From positions 155,353,613 to 155,417,612 of the forward strand of contig NC_081405.1 of assembly GCF_030272615.1 (NCBI RefSeq): a stretch of 64,000 nt of DNA, written 5' to 3'. The notes beneath the pieces are model-generated. The model was not told the origin of the DNA. It saw only the letters and a program-made list of their open reading frames with translations, and did no database searches. Origin of the DNA: Cryptomeria japonica. Lineage: Eukaryota; Streptophyta; Pinopsida; Cupressales; Cupressaceae. The translations under genes were made by a program, and so were the position numbers. This document shows, piece by piece, positions 47,179-58,656 of this stretch; within the stretch, counting starts at the first letter, position 1, and each line of letters begins with the position of its first letter.

Positions 47179-48954
47179 TTACCTACTTTCCTTCTCCACT
47201 AATACTCTGAAAGCTTTGAATTTTACAAAGGCTTCAGACTTGTCTTTCAAGAATGTGACCCACATCATTCTTGAGCAGTCATCAGTGAGAATCATGAAGT
47301 ACCTATCACCCTGCACACTTCTAGTTTTCATAGGACCACACAAATCAGTGTGCACAAGATCAAGCAAGTTGTTAGCAGTGAAAGATTTACCTTTAAAGGT
47401 TGAGGAAGACATTTTCCCCAATTGACACTCTCTGCACAAGGTATTATCCAGTTTGCTTAGCACCGACAACCCTCTAACTACCTTGATCTTACTAGCCTTC
47501 ACAATATTTTCAAAGTTTACATGGCAGAGTCTTCTATGCCATATCCAGCCATCATCAAAATTAGCCATAAGACATGTACTTATATTTGCATTCAGCTGAA
47601 ATAGGTTACCTTTGATCTGCATGCCGGTGGCCACCAATTCACCATTCTTTCCTTTGATTTTGCAAACTCCATTCTTGAATTCCAGAGTGAGGCCACTGTC
47701 ATTCAGCTGGGCAACACTCAGAAGGTTGTGTCTGAGACCATCAACCCAATACACATTGTTAGCACTACTCTTTCCATTCAGAGAGATGGATCCTCTGCCT
47801 TTGACCATGCATGGTGCATCATTGCCAAAGCGAACCACACCACCATCATACTCTTCCAAGTATAGACACTTGCTTCGGTCACCAGTCATATGGTGAGAAC
47901 AACCAATGTCAATGATCCACTCATTGGAGTTATCAAACCAGGAGACAAGAGCCTTCTTGTCTAACACATCTTCCTTGACAACAACAAACACAATATCTTC
48001 ATTTTCTTCATCCTTTGATTCTTCATCTGTGACACCTTCATCAAATGCCACAAAATAGTTTCTCTGGATTTCTCCTTTGAATTTCTTGAACCTTTCTGGT
48101 TTGTCCTTGTTGTTGCCATTAGGATAGTTTACAGCAATGTGTCTTATCTGGTTGCAAGAAAAGCATTTCAAAGATAGCTTACCTTTGTATTTTCCAGTTC
48201 CTTTAGGAAGTTTCCTAGCAAGGAGAGCTTCAAATTCCATCAAAATCTCCTCATCATCCATTTCTCTGCTCTGTCTTGGTTCACCACTAGTGCTAGCTTC
48301 TTTTCCTTTTCTGGATGGTACAACAAAAGCTTTAAAAACTGATTCAGTCTTTTGAACATTGCCATCGAAACTATTTAGCTCATAGGCTATCAACTTTGCT
48401 ATGATGGAGTCCAGGGATACCTTAGTCTTGTCTATTGATCTTAGCTCCTGAATAGCAACAACCCTTATTGCATAGACCGACAATAGGGATCTTAGGACTT
48501 TGCTTACCACAGTGGAATCTTCTATTTTACCACCTGCACTCTTGATATCTCCAACAACGGTTTTGATTCTTATTCCATACTGTTGAATGGTCTCACCTTC
48601 AACCATTGGCATATCTTCAAACTTCCCTCTAAGGCTTTCTTCCTTAGCTTGTTTTACATGCTTGTCACCGCCATAGATATTTTCAAGAGTATCCCATACC
48701 TCTTTGGGATTTACCTTATCTTGGACATCAATAAACTCAATGTCAAATAAACTACTAATTAGGGCTTCCATGACTTGCCCATTCTCCTGTATCTCTCTCT
48801 TTTGGTCATTGGTGAGAGTACTGGTAAGGGCAATATAGGCATTCTCAACATAGCTCCAGTGTTGAGCACCCATGCTTCTGATGTATATCTCCATCTTGTC
48901 TTTCCATATACTAAAATTTTCCCTGTTAAACTTTGGACCTTCCCTCTTCATCAT
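47179..48954 (-). pseudogene. Element C gag-protease-integrase N-terminal part
   Basis: 591-codon open frame, the longest in the window. UBN2-type gag begins at the ATG 48954 (MMKREGPKFNRENFSIWKDK). The knuckle has CFSCNQIRHIAVNYP (last Cys is Tyr). The protease reads WIIDIGCSHHMTGD (D-S-G as D-I-G, about 47900). DGLRHNLLSVAQL and the integrase zinc site H..H..C..C (WHRRLCHVN, CRECQLGKMS) follow, then LVHTDLCGPM with the first catalytic Asp. The frame ends at VEKESR by a shift. It was probably under selection until recently. Confidence 0.9.
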
Positions 48955-49011
48955 TTGACTGGGATCTTTACCTCAAGCGGTTAAGATTATAACACAGAGG
49001 ACCTGGAGGAC

Positions 49012-49023
49012 GCTCTGATACCA
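49012..49023 (-). other. Element C primer-binding site
   Basis: The minus strand reads TGGTATCAGAGC (perfect tRNA-iMet complement), two bases (AT) after the LTR. Confidence 0.93.
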
Positions 49024-49025
49024 AT

Positions 49026-50537
49026 TGATAACTCAATGATGAACAGATAGTACTAACCTGGTACTGAGAGGGGGGGTGAATCAGTACAGACAAAAATATA
49101 GTTCTAAACCAGTTTGACAGTAGACACTTCAAATGACTGACAAACAGTGACACTGGTTTGAAACAGAGTGCAACCGGTAAAGCTAAGAGTGATTGAGACA
49201 AGCTTTAATCAGTTACTCACTTAGCTTTTCACTCAACTCAAGACTACACTACCATTTCACCCTTATGCATAAATAGGTAATCTATCATCAGATCATAATA
49301 ACAGCTAGTTCAACATGTTTTATTGACAAGCATAAAACACAGAACCATCATATGCTTGACAGACAATAGCAAAGCATCACAAGATAAAAGCATCACATAT
49401 GACACACATATTTTTCAAGTGGAAACCCAACTAGGAAAAACCACGATGGGGATGAGTACCCACAAGCTATTTTTGAACTTTTTAGAAGTCTGCTATGTTA
49501 GGAGCCTTGTCCGGTTAGAGACATTACAATAGGTTCTGCTAGGAACCGATCCTGTTAGGGATCACCCGGTTAAGGGATGGCTAGAATACCCAATTAAGGG
49601 TTAAACCCTGTTAAAGGTTACCTTGTTAGAGGATTTTAAGAACTCAATAGCTAAAGGATTTCAAACTCAATAGCTTTGAATTACCTTGTTAAAGGATTTA
49701 CAGCAAGTCGGTTAAGGCTACCCTGTTAAGGGATTTTCCAATGGTTGAGGTGGTTAGATATCAAGAGGTATTACAATGATCTGGTAACAACACTCAATGC
49801 CAATGCAGATCCGCTTAAGCTCCTCTTTACCTGTTGCACTTACACTCTGTAGGTATCACTTCTCTTCTTTTGGTCAGGCAAGAATCACATATCCCTTCTC
49901 TTGGATACACACACACAACTTTTGCCAACAACCTCAAAAAGAGACACAACATCGACCTTATAGGAAAACAGATAGGTTGGTAGCATAAACCCTAAACCCT
50001 AAACCTATTAGGTTAAGGAATTCAAATGGTTCAATCCTGACCATTGAGAACACTACATTAAATGCAACAATCTTGATCTAGTCTCGAGACATTCTCCATC
50101 ATCCATTTTCACTGATTTCATGGCGGTTGATAACCCATCACATGTTATCACCATTTTACAGACTTCGCACATTCTTGATGTAGATAGGAACAATCTCCTT
50201 CATGAAAGATCCTTCACACACACAAGGCTGGTGTGGCAACATGATCTGTTCTTCATTAGAATGCTAACTCATCACACAATGTCACCGGTTGAGCCACACA
50301 TGCTTGAATCACTTCAACCAAAAACCTTGAAGTTGAGACTACCAACTGGTAGTCATATAATGCTTCCATGAGCCGGTTCACCTTGAACAAACACACCGCT
50401 TCACTTTGGCACAAATGCCGATTCACAGTGTTATACCGGTTCTCACATATGCTGGTTCACACTTCTTTCAACATATTGACATTAATGACAACATACAATG
50501 TCATTATGTCCTCATACCGGTTCACATAATGCCGACA
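49026..50537 (-). repeat. Element C 5' LTR
   Basis: 1512 bp pair of 43430-44917. Telomere-like stretch at 49986-50005; degenerate GTTAAGGGATT zone at 49495-49735. Confidence 0.93.
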
Positions 50538-50542
50538 CTTCT

Positions 50543-52075
50543 ATGCCGGTAACTTGATAGTAACTTTTCTAGCCGGTTACATTTTAGTCTCTTCCTTGAT
50601 CTCTTCTATTTTCTTCCTTATAACCCTCATGAAAGCCAATTGTGTATCATCCTTAGATGTAGAATCTGTTATAACTGGCTCAATGTGTACTTTAGCTTCC
50701 TTCCTCTTTCTACCTTTCTCTAGGACAACATCAATCAATGCTTTAATGTCCTATGAAACCTTCTCTACAAATTTTCTTGCTTTTCCTTCTTGCTTCTCTC
50801 TCTTCTTCTGGTTGAACTCTATTTCAAACTCTTGAGTGTTCTGCTTAGTAGTACTACAGGGTTTCTTAGCCACATTAATGGGTGCATCAATCAAAATTTT
50901 TGCATAAGCCTCAAGGATTTGTGCATCAACTTTGTAGTCCACTTCCTCAACTCATATCTTTTAGGGCTTAACCGCTTCCATAAGTGTTTCATCCTTCTTT
51001 ACCATGAAGCATATGTCCATAGAGAATTTTTCAACAATATGCTTAGGAACCCTTTCCCTAGACTTCATATACTTCTAGAACCCCTTAAAATATCCCCATA
51101 CTTATCATCTCTTTGACTGCCTAAAGTAGCAATTGACTGTTTCAATTGTCTCCCTACCGAGATATAAAATGCCCATTACTTGTTCCCAAAACTAGGAGTG
51201 TCATTCATGAAAAATAACGTTAACCAGACAATTAAATTTCCATACCAAAAATCCCTTTCTTTTCTCCTTTAATCTTTCCTAGGTTTATGAGTAGTTAATC
51301 TAACGTCCAACTGCATAGATCTAGTTTCTCATTTTCTCTCATCATTTTGTAAGCTACAAAAACACAGGAACTAGAAACAAAATTTAGTCAGTTGGATTGA
51401 GTTACCTTATATCTGATGATCATGCTACTGAATCTTATGTTTGTGTCGATAATAGTGCTTATTCTCATCGATCTCCTATCAGATGTCATGTCGATGATTT
51501 TGTTCACATAATCATTGGAAACCTTCTTGTCTGGATGATGCCTAACCTGAGGTAAATTCGTGAGAGCCTTGGTGGCTTCCTTGGTGATCTTGTAAGGTCT
51601 ATCCAACTAGATAAACTCTCCATGATCTCTTCTAAAAAATACCTTATAATTTCATCTTTGAATTTTGGAATTTCTAGAATTCTGGTAAATCCTAAGACTT
51701 CAACGTGCTTGTATTCTGGTTTAATCTTTCCAAATTCTCCTATCAGATTTCTCATGTACATGCCCTTTATCTTTGATGTCCCTAAATTCTCAATGTGATA
51801 ATGTATATATGCCCCAACATCTTCGACATAAACAACTCCCTCCAGAACATGAGAAAATGCTCCAACCGAATCATCCAGGGTAGCCACATGTGGATACCAC
51901 ATGAAAATTGGCCTTGAACAGTTCTTGACCTCTACAACAGTTGGATTTGCAACAAAGATAGGAATACATGCTGATCTCACTTCCATGTTTAAAGATAAAT
52001 ACCTGATGATCTCTTTTGGTGAAAACCTTTAACAAATTCTTCAAGTCGGCATTGAAATTGCTCAAGAAGAAATCT
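50543..52075 (-). pseudogene. Element D ORF2, N-terminal part
   Basis: Minus strand: SNFNADLKNLLKVFTKRDHQ, then MEVRSACIPIFVANP, SRPIFMWYPHVATLDD, GVVYVEDVGAYIHYHIENLG, YKHVEVLGFTRILEIPKFKD, a shift to DRPYKITKEATKALTNLPQV, DMTSDRRSMRISTI, then near 51000 FSMDICFMVKKDETLMEAV and DYKVDAQILEAYAKILIDAP, RKRKEAKVHIEPV. The frame runs into the C insertion and resumes at 43429. No known domain; not gag, not pol. The middle (51150-51390) is poorly preserved. Confidence 0.62.
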
Positions 52076-52375
52076 GGTCGCTTTGAAATGCCTATGATTG
52101 CTCTTAGTCGCTCTTAATTGTTTCTGAATCAATTTGAATGTAAGGTGATCAAGAATGAAGTGAATTCAACTTTTTATCCTCCAGGAAAACCCTAATCTTT
52201 CATTAACATTAATAACTATCGGTGAAAGATACCAGATCTCAAATAGAACATCTTCATGTCTGATAAGCATCTCCAATGTCAGTAACATCTTCTAGAACCT
52301 CTTCTCGGGGCATATGTGGCATCTTCATGAATTTTGTCTATTCCTAAGGAATCTTCCTTAGTTATCAGTTGAGCT

Positions 52376-53480
52376 TCATGTTGGTGCAGGAGCAACCACC
52401 TCTGCCAGATAAGTAACTGGTGCATTCACATCTATTGATTGTTCTTCAGTCTTCTTGACCCATCTTCGAGTGTGATCTTGCCAGATTTCATTAACCTTGT
52501 CTTTCCCTTTTAATTTTGATCCTTCATTACCAACTAGTGGGTGTCTGCTTCTACAGAATTTAGCAATATGTCCAACCTCATTACATACATAACATGTAAC
52601 ATTATTCCTTTGAATTGCTTTTTTAAAACCAGTGAAATTGTTTGATCTGCACTGATTAGCCATATTTCCAAATTTTCCACATGCATAGCATTTAAAATTT
52701 ATTATAAAATGTTCTGACTTATGACCATTCTTATTGCAATTAGAATATTTATCAGGAGCAGAATCAGGGTTCTGATTTGCTCTGTTTCTACATTGCCTAG
52801 CCATGTGACCAAATTTTTTGCAAACAAAACATCTACCATTAAATTTATAAGCATTAAATTGCCTTACCGATGCCTTGTGGTTCTGATCTTCATTAGCAGT
52901 ACTGGAAGTCTATCCTTGCTCAAATCCAAGTCCACTAGAATCTCCAATCTATCTTTGTCTCTTCAATAACTCATCTAGTTGTGCTAAACTAATCTTGAAT
53001 TTTTCTTTATACTCACTTGCCGTAGTTAGATCTTCTCTCAGAATTATCATTTGTCTCTCAAGTTCTTGTTCATTTGTTTGGGATTGTACTAAATCAATTC
53101 TCAGCATATCATTCTCATGAACCAACCTACCACATTCTTCAAATTTGTTCTTCAAGGATACAACAAGATTTTCTTCCTTTTTCTTTCGATCTTCAATCTC
53201 CTTACACATTCTCATAGTTTTAGCTTGCATTTCCTTTCTCATGACCATGTTCTCCTGACTCAATTTCTGATAGTGATCCTTAAGTGCATCTTTCTCTTCA
53301 TCACCCTAATTTTGCAAAAATTCTTTCCTTCTAGCTTGAACAGATCACAGCCTATTCCTATAGGATAAGAATGAATTCCTTAGCAGAATTCAATTCATCT
53401 TGTAGCTTTAAGTTCTTTAATATTTCAGTATCATAATCTTCAAGTGTCATCTTGAGTTTGTTTTCCAAGCCCATATCCAT
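52376..53480 (-). pseudogene. Element D ORF1: coiled coil plus four zinc knuckles
   Basis: Starts at the ATG 53480 (MDMGLENKLKMTLEDYDTEI). A long charged helical region follows (52949-53263: KEIEDRKKKEENLVVSLKNK, RMIILREDL-like heptads). Then come four CCHC units: CFVCKKFGHMARQC (intact), YSNCNKNGHKSEHF (decayed), CYACGKFGNMANQC (His lost), CYVCNEVGHIAKFC (intact). The tail is WQDHTRRWVKKTEEQ. It is gag-like and probably packages RNA. Frameshifts near 53270 and 52850. Confidence 0.7.
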
Positions 53481-53548
53481 GGATTCCGGATTTAGGATCT
53501 TCCTCAAGCTGTTAAACTTCCATCGAGACACAAAGCTCTAATACTAAT

Positions 53549-54486
53549 TATTGGAATCCAAGAACACTGAGAGGGGGGGTGAATCAATGTTCTACTGGTT
53601 AGATAAATTTTAGCCTTATTAAAGAATTCATACACCAACTGGTATACCGGTATATACAAAATAGAAATAAGTAAAGCAACCAATAAGCCAATCACATAGA
53701 TGAAAACCACAACACACATAATTATACATCGAAAACCTCAAAGAAGAAAAACCACGATGGGATTTGTGACCCATAATATCAATTCACGGGCCATATGAAG
53801 AGATATTACAAAATATAAGGGGCTTGCACTTGCAGGAAGACTTACAACCTAGGGCACATTGCTCAATCACAAAAGGAGCCTCACTGACTACATATAAATC
53901 CAGACTACAATCTGGAAAAGTGTGTGAACTGCTAAGATAGCATCTTCTATGCCTAAATACAGTTCTAATTAAGTTTTGTCTATTCCAGTCTGAAATCCTA
54001 AACCCTTTACCAGAATAACCCTTACAAAAATATACTCACATACATAGTCTCTCAGATATATTTTGCATCCTATCACGTCCACATATTCTCATTCCCATCT
54101 CCATATATCAAAATGATCTAATTCAACTGACTTATATACCCTATATAACTTATCATGCCTTATGTTGGTTTACAAAGATATATACAATATCAAATTACAT
54201 GTCGACTAGATAACATAAATACATGAATATCAAAATTAATTGTCGATTGCAGATCCAAGAGATGTTGACGTCCAATACTGATAACCATATACTAAATCAT
54301 GTCGTCGTGTATTTCTGGTAACCAAAGAGATCCTCCTATCGTATCAGTGTTGGTGCCAGTGAAGTGTTTGCCAGTTAAGTTCCTATCGACACACCACTGA
54401 ACCAAAAGATGAAGTCAGAATAAGATACCATGTTGCCATCAATGACAACATAGTGAAACCAACCAATTGAGTGTCAATTTGCAACA
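53549..54486 (-). repeat. Element D 5' LTR
   Basis: 938 bp pair of 40526-41468. The adjoining primer-binding site (53536-53546) reads TAGTATTAGAGC on the minus strand, 10 of 12 to the tRNA-iMet complement. Confidence 0.88.
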
Positions 54487-54778
54487 GTCTAGTCTTAAGT
54501 GGGTATATTGTAAAGCTCCTAACTAGGTGCATTCTGAAAGAGTGCAAATATTTTGTGGGTGCTAATTCCCATCGTGGTTTTTCCTATTTGGGTTTCCACG
54601 TGAAAAATCTTTGTGTTCATATGGTGTTTGCATTGGTGATGTGTGCATTTGATATCTTTACTATGTTTGGATAATGATGAACACTTGAGTGAGTAGTTAC
54701 CGGTACTATTTTTTGAAGTATTGCAGAATTGTTTTACTACTGATTCATCACCCCCTCTCACTAGTTACCGGATCCTCA

Positions 54779-55110
54779 TAATAACATAAAATACATAACA
54801 TCATCTTGCCTACAAATATGTTGATGATTAAGATAAGCCCTTGGAGAATAAGGAGGATCTAGAGAGATCGATACACCAACATTTTGAACTTGCCCCCCTT
54901 GCACTAGAGTATGTGTATAAGAAGAAGATATTGCTCTTTAATTATTTCTCTCCATTGGAGATATCATTGATAGGAGTATTGATTATTTCCTCATTCTCAT
55001 GAGATACCCTAGGAGATGCACAATTGTTAGCATGTTCAATGTCATCTCTAGGATTATCATTGTCCACGAAAGCTTTTTTGTGATCAACATATGCAATGTA
55101 TTTTCTTTAA
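54779..55110 (-). pseudogene. Open, exon-like stretch of unknown family
   Basis: Minus-strand reading: KKAFVDNDNPRDDIEHANNC, ASPRVSHENEEIINTPINDI, a stop, then SNIFFLYTYS. Charged, copia-linker-like composition (the region between integrase and RT often looks like this), on the same strand as the G-patch remnant across LTR E. They may be parts of one host element; this is inference. Confidence 0.3.
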
Positions 55111-57300
55111 AATATCATCATAAAATAACATACAACATAGATAAAATCTTTAGGAGATGATTTGTGAGCAGGAAATATCTATGAAATTCTAATGATGCCA
55201 TGTCCAAGAGTACTATGAATGAAAAGAAGTAATGTAAAGTGAAAGAAGTCATTATCCAACACATGATTTTGATAATTGTAACTAAGAAACAATGTAACTA
55301 CATGTGAAATAGCGACATAATAAAATTTATTGAATTCCCTTATGAATAATGCAAGACGCCTAAATAAGATCTGAAAAAGAAAATTGAAAATTAGTTTTAT
55401 ATAAGAAATACTGTGTTCACCAAAATGAGTGGTGGTGAAATTAGGGTTTCACCATGTAAGATAGTAATAACACCAATTTCACAAGATCAACCATACATTA
55501 AAAAGGGGGGTTGTAAATGCAATAGATCTAGCCACAATTCAATTAGGAAAAGGATTAAGATACTAATTAAATCTACTTGTTTCCTTGCTTCCCCTTTTTA
55601 GAGTCGAAATTAGATTTGAATTGTAAAGTTCTAGGGTAAACCAAAAGAGAATTGGAGTAAAAGAGTAATAATAGAATGTTAAGGAGAACATATAGAGCCA
55701 TAGATAGAGATTTGAGAAGAGGATGTGAATTAGAACCTATAGTTGAAAATTTGGGTAGAATTATTAGGACCAGGGTGGTAGGGTGACCTAGCCCTACAAC
55801 TTCTAGATGGTAAAGCAGGATGTTTTGCGGACCAAGAATACACACAGGATCCACTTTTAGAAGATTAGGCAAAATTCTTAGGACCAGGGTGGTAGTTTTC
55901 CTTAGTCCTTCACTTTTTGCTCCTATAAAAGCTCAACCTATTTTTTGTCATCTATTTTATCAAAATATTTGGTCCTAGCTCTTGAATCATTTTCTAATAC
56001 ATAGAAAGAGAGAAAAGTTTTGTTGATAGAGGTTTGTCTTGGTGCAAACCCCAGTTTAGGAATTAACCTAGAATTGAATTAGAATTGAACATGTAAATAC
56101 TAAAGTAAATGCTGGAAGATATACCTTATATTTGCAATGTTTGATAGGAAGATTGATAATGCAATGCTCTTTATATGTGATCACAAATGTTGAATGCAAT
56201 AACATGAAAAACACATGAACAAGAATGACCCAATCAAATGCACATGCTCCCATGAATATTGATGTGACTTTCCTCCATGATGCTTGAAGGATATGGTCAA
56301 ATGAAATGTTGCCTTGAATTCTTGAGAATGCTTGATGGATGAACGAATGATGGGGTATAAGAGTGATCAATTTCTTCTAGGTCTAAAATGGGTTGATAGG
56401 ATGTCGTTATACAGGGTTCCCTAGGTTATTGATTAGGCTGACCTTCAATGTTCAAATTAAGCCAGCGAAACCAAAATCCATTGGGGATGCACAATGTTAG
56501 CCCATATTTTAAATTGGCCCTATTTAAGGAGCACTATGATGGTGGGGTACCTTGGTCTTGATAGGGGCACCACAATACCCTTATACTCTGAAAAAAAGAC
56601 AAGAAAACCAACAAATAAGGGGGAGAACCCTGGGATGGGGTTCACTCATATATGAACATAGGCAACATTAGATTCAAAGTAAAAGGGGACCAAAATTGGC
56701 CTAGGGGGAATGAAAATAGGACATGCCAAAGTAGGAGCACAAACATGAGGTGTAAATTGTATAAGGTTATAATTTATGATGCTTCATTTATCCCACACTT
56801 TAATAGGATTATGATCCTATAAACATACTCATTGTAATGTAGAAATATGAGGAAAAGAGAGCGAGGATAAACTAGGAGGGAGAACATAAAGAAATAAGAC
56901 ATCACTAATTTCAAGGAACCAAGCCCCCACTCTTAGGATCTTAACTCACACAATCACATGTGAGGATGCACAAAACAAGACAAAGACAAAAGAGATAAAC
57001 AAAGACAAGCAAAGACAAAAGACACATAACACAATGGGATAGTAGTAAGAACAAAACAATCCAAGTCAACTAGTTGAAGAAACCTCAATAGTCAAAATGT
57101 CTCAACCAATAATCTCATTCTTGAAATAATATTACAAGAACACAATTGGTCACATGAAAAGAACAAGGGCATGCATCAAGTGATGAATCATGATCCAAAA
57201 AATAGCAAATCTATGAACTCATGGGGAGGAGCAAGGAGAGAAAATGGATGCAACAAACTAGCAAGCTACATTATTCTACATTATTTATGATAAGGAAAGA
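55111..57300. other. Unassigned AT-rich region
   Basis: No convincing gene. It contains two copies of TTAGGACCAGGGTGGTAG (near 55766 and 55885), a TATA-like CTATAAAAGC at about 55924 and a purine-rich AAAGACAAAAGA-type stretch at 56976-57030. The open frame at 55413-55601 (MSGGEIRVSPCKIVI, KKGGCKCNRSSHNS) is short and unplaced. Confidence 0.45.
55755..55935 (+). promoter_or_regulatory. Possible promoter with duplicated upstream element
   Basis: The 18-mer TTAGGACCAGGGTGGTAG occurs twice about 119 bp apart, each followed by a TAG.CCT-type segment. The second lies about 40 bp upstream of TCCTATAAAAGCTCAACC (about 55921). The arrangement resembles U3 of an LTR or a plant promoter. No transcript evidence is visible. 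Confidence 0.35.
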
Positions 57301-57309
57301 AAGAGATAC

Positions 57310-57610
57310 TATGGAATCCATAGGCTGACAAGTTGTGCTATACTAGGTGATCCATGAGAACATGAATATTCATAGGACAAGTTGTGTTATGTTGTGTGAT
57401 TCATGTAGATAAGGAGAGTCAAAATAGTCTAGCAAGTTGTGTTATGCCAGTTCCACTCATCTTTAATTTTCCATAGAGGGAGGGTTGAATAGTCTACCAA
57501 GTTGTATTATTCAATTCAACCTACCTTAAAGAAGTTGAAAAAAAGGAAGAGCTAAAATGTCTAGCAAGTTGCGTTATGCTAGTCAACTCACCCTGCAACA
57601 TATTGTTCCA
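57310..57610 (+). repeat. Diverged AGCAAGTTGTGTTATGC repeat
   Basis: CAAGTTGTGTTATG-type segments recur at about 57328, 57377, 57440, 57499 and 57561, spaced 50-65 bp with diverged DNA between. Probably an old tandem repeat. Confidence 0.6.
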
Positions 57611-58656
57611 TCTAGTTTCGGGAGTTAAACATCTCATCTAATAATATAGGTCTAGTTTTGAGCATGCAACAAATTGTATAAGACATGCAATTTAAAAATA
57701 ATATATCTATTTTTGAGAATTAAAATATCTAGTATAAGTGTTAGGTCTATTTTCTATCATGTACACCTTGTATAAGGGTATGTGCACCAAGTTGTGGTAC
57801 CAAAAGGGGGTCTTAAGATGCCACTTTTTTTCTGAAATCAGCAAAGTCTAAACTTCAATGACAAATTGAAGATAGTTACACTCCAAATTTGAAGATGCAA
57901 CAAGAACAAGAGTCAAAGTGCTTCAAGTCTACTTTCTAAACTACTAATTTTTTTTGAAAATAGTGGAGATTAAGGGATTCAAAAAGGGGGGCCACAAAAA
58001 GTGGTCCTATTTTTATGCAAAAAACATAACATAGCATCTGTTGTGGCCCCCTAAAATGTTAACTTTTTTTTTTAATTTTTAAAATCACTTTGGTGAGAAA
58101 TTAGCTAACACCTTGTAGTTTATGCCAGAATTTTCAGCTAATTTTTTAATGAGTATATGATTTTTTACTAATTTTTGAAGTAGACACATCCTGAAAAATA
58201 GAAATTTGAGCATGCTCCCCCCTAAAATCACTGAAAACAAATAAAAAATCAAAACTTTTTTTTAAAATTGTGTAGAATGGAGTTTAGTTTCTAAAAATGT
58301 AATTTTTTTCAAAATCTGATGAACGTGTAAAAATCTAGACCCAAAATAGTGCATGTTGGTTTTTGACAAAAAACAGACACACTAACAAAAGAAATTATAG
58401 ATGAAAGACAACAAAATCAAAATTTGAAATAAATTACATTTTTAGATAGCTAAGAGGGATCTCAAGTTTACCATGGTATTTTTTTTAACTTCATTGAAAC
58501 ATGTGCAAACTTGACGGAGAGCACGACCAAAAATATGTCAAAATTTTCAATGTTCTAACAAAAACACGTCTCTAGCCTGAAATGGTTGTCCAAACCTTTG
58601 GGCTGGATGCCCAAGGCAAATCCAAACCATAGGTTTGGTGTTTCCCAAATCAGGCC
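57611..58656. other. Unassigned AT-rich region
   Basis: No gene, domain or repeat family recognised. Several poly-T and poly-A tracts. Confidence 0.45.

Larger units (their letters stand above)
43430..50537 (-). mobile_element. Element C: full-length Ty1/copia, youngest-looking insertion
   Basis: LTRs 43430-44917 and 49026-50537, perfect duplication CTTCT (43425-43429 and 50538-50542), a perfect primer-binding site and a clear polypurine tract. The order gag, protease, integrase, RT, RNase H on the minus strand is copia. It splits ORF2 of D, whose frame rejoins exactly. It is full-length but inactivated: protease D-I-G, a frameshift near 47180, stops in the integrase. LTRs differ at about 11 of the first 200 bp by eye. 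Confidence 0.93.
40526..54486 (-). mobile_element. Element D: RT-less copia-like element with a long unknown ORF, split by C
   Basis: LTRs 40526-41468 and 53549-54486, flanked by GTCTG (40521-40525) and GTCTA (54487-54491). The primer-binding site is decayed and the polypurine tract is the reverse of ATCTCCCCCTTTGG (41469-41482). Without C the internal region is about 5 kb. It holds a coiled-coil and zinc-knuckle ORF (53480-52376) and a second ORF (about 52070-50538 plus 43429-41705). No protease, integrase, RT or RNase H was found. The tract and flanks are nearly identical to those of C (25 bp). Confidence 0.85.
39376..54778 (+). mobile_element. Element E: plus-strand LTR (solo or LTR only) split by D
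   Basis: LTR pieces 39376-40525 and 54487-54778, together about 1.44 kb, the size of the C LTRs. It starts TGTTGGCATAC and near its end has the block ACTGATTCATCACCCCCTCTCACTAG (54740-54765) in the opposite orientation to C and D. The degenerate GTTAAGG/CCCTTCACTGGGT repeats and the ATCGTGGTTTTTCC block also match. No internal coding sequence of E was found; no matching target duplication (CATAT, TAATA). TA-rich flanks make the right edge uncertain by some bases. Confidence 0.65.

Noticed and set aside
55413-55601. Short frame with KKGGCKCNRSSHNS, resembling the start of a CXC (tesmin/TSO1) domain
   Set aside because: Only one of the needed Cys clusters is present and nothing follows; too short to support.
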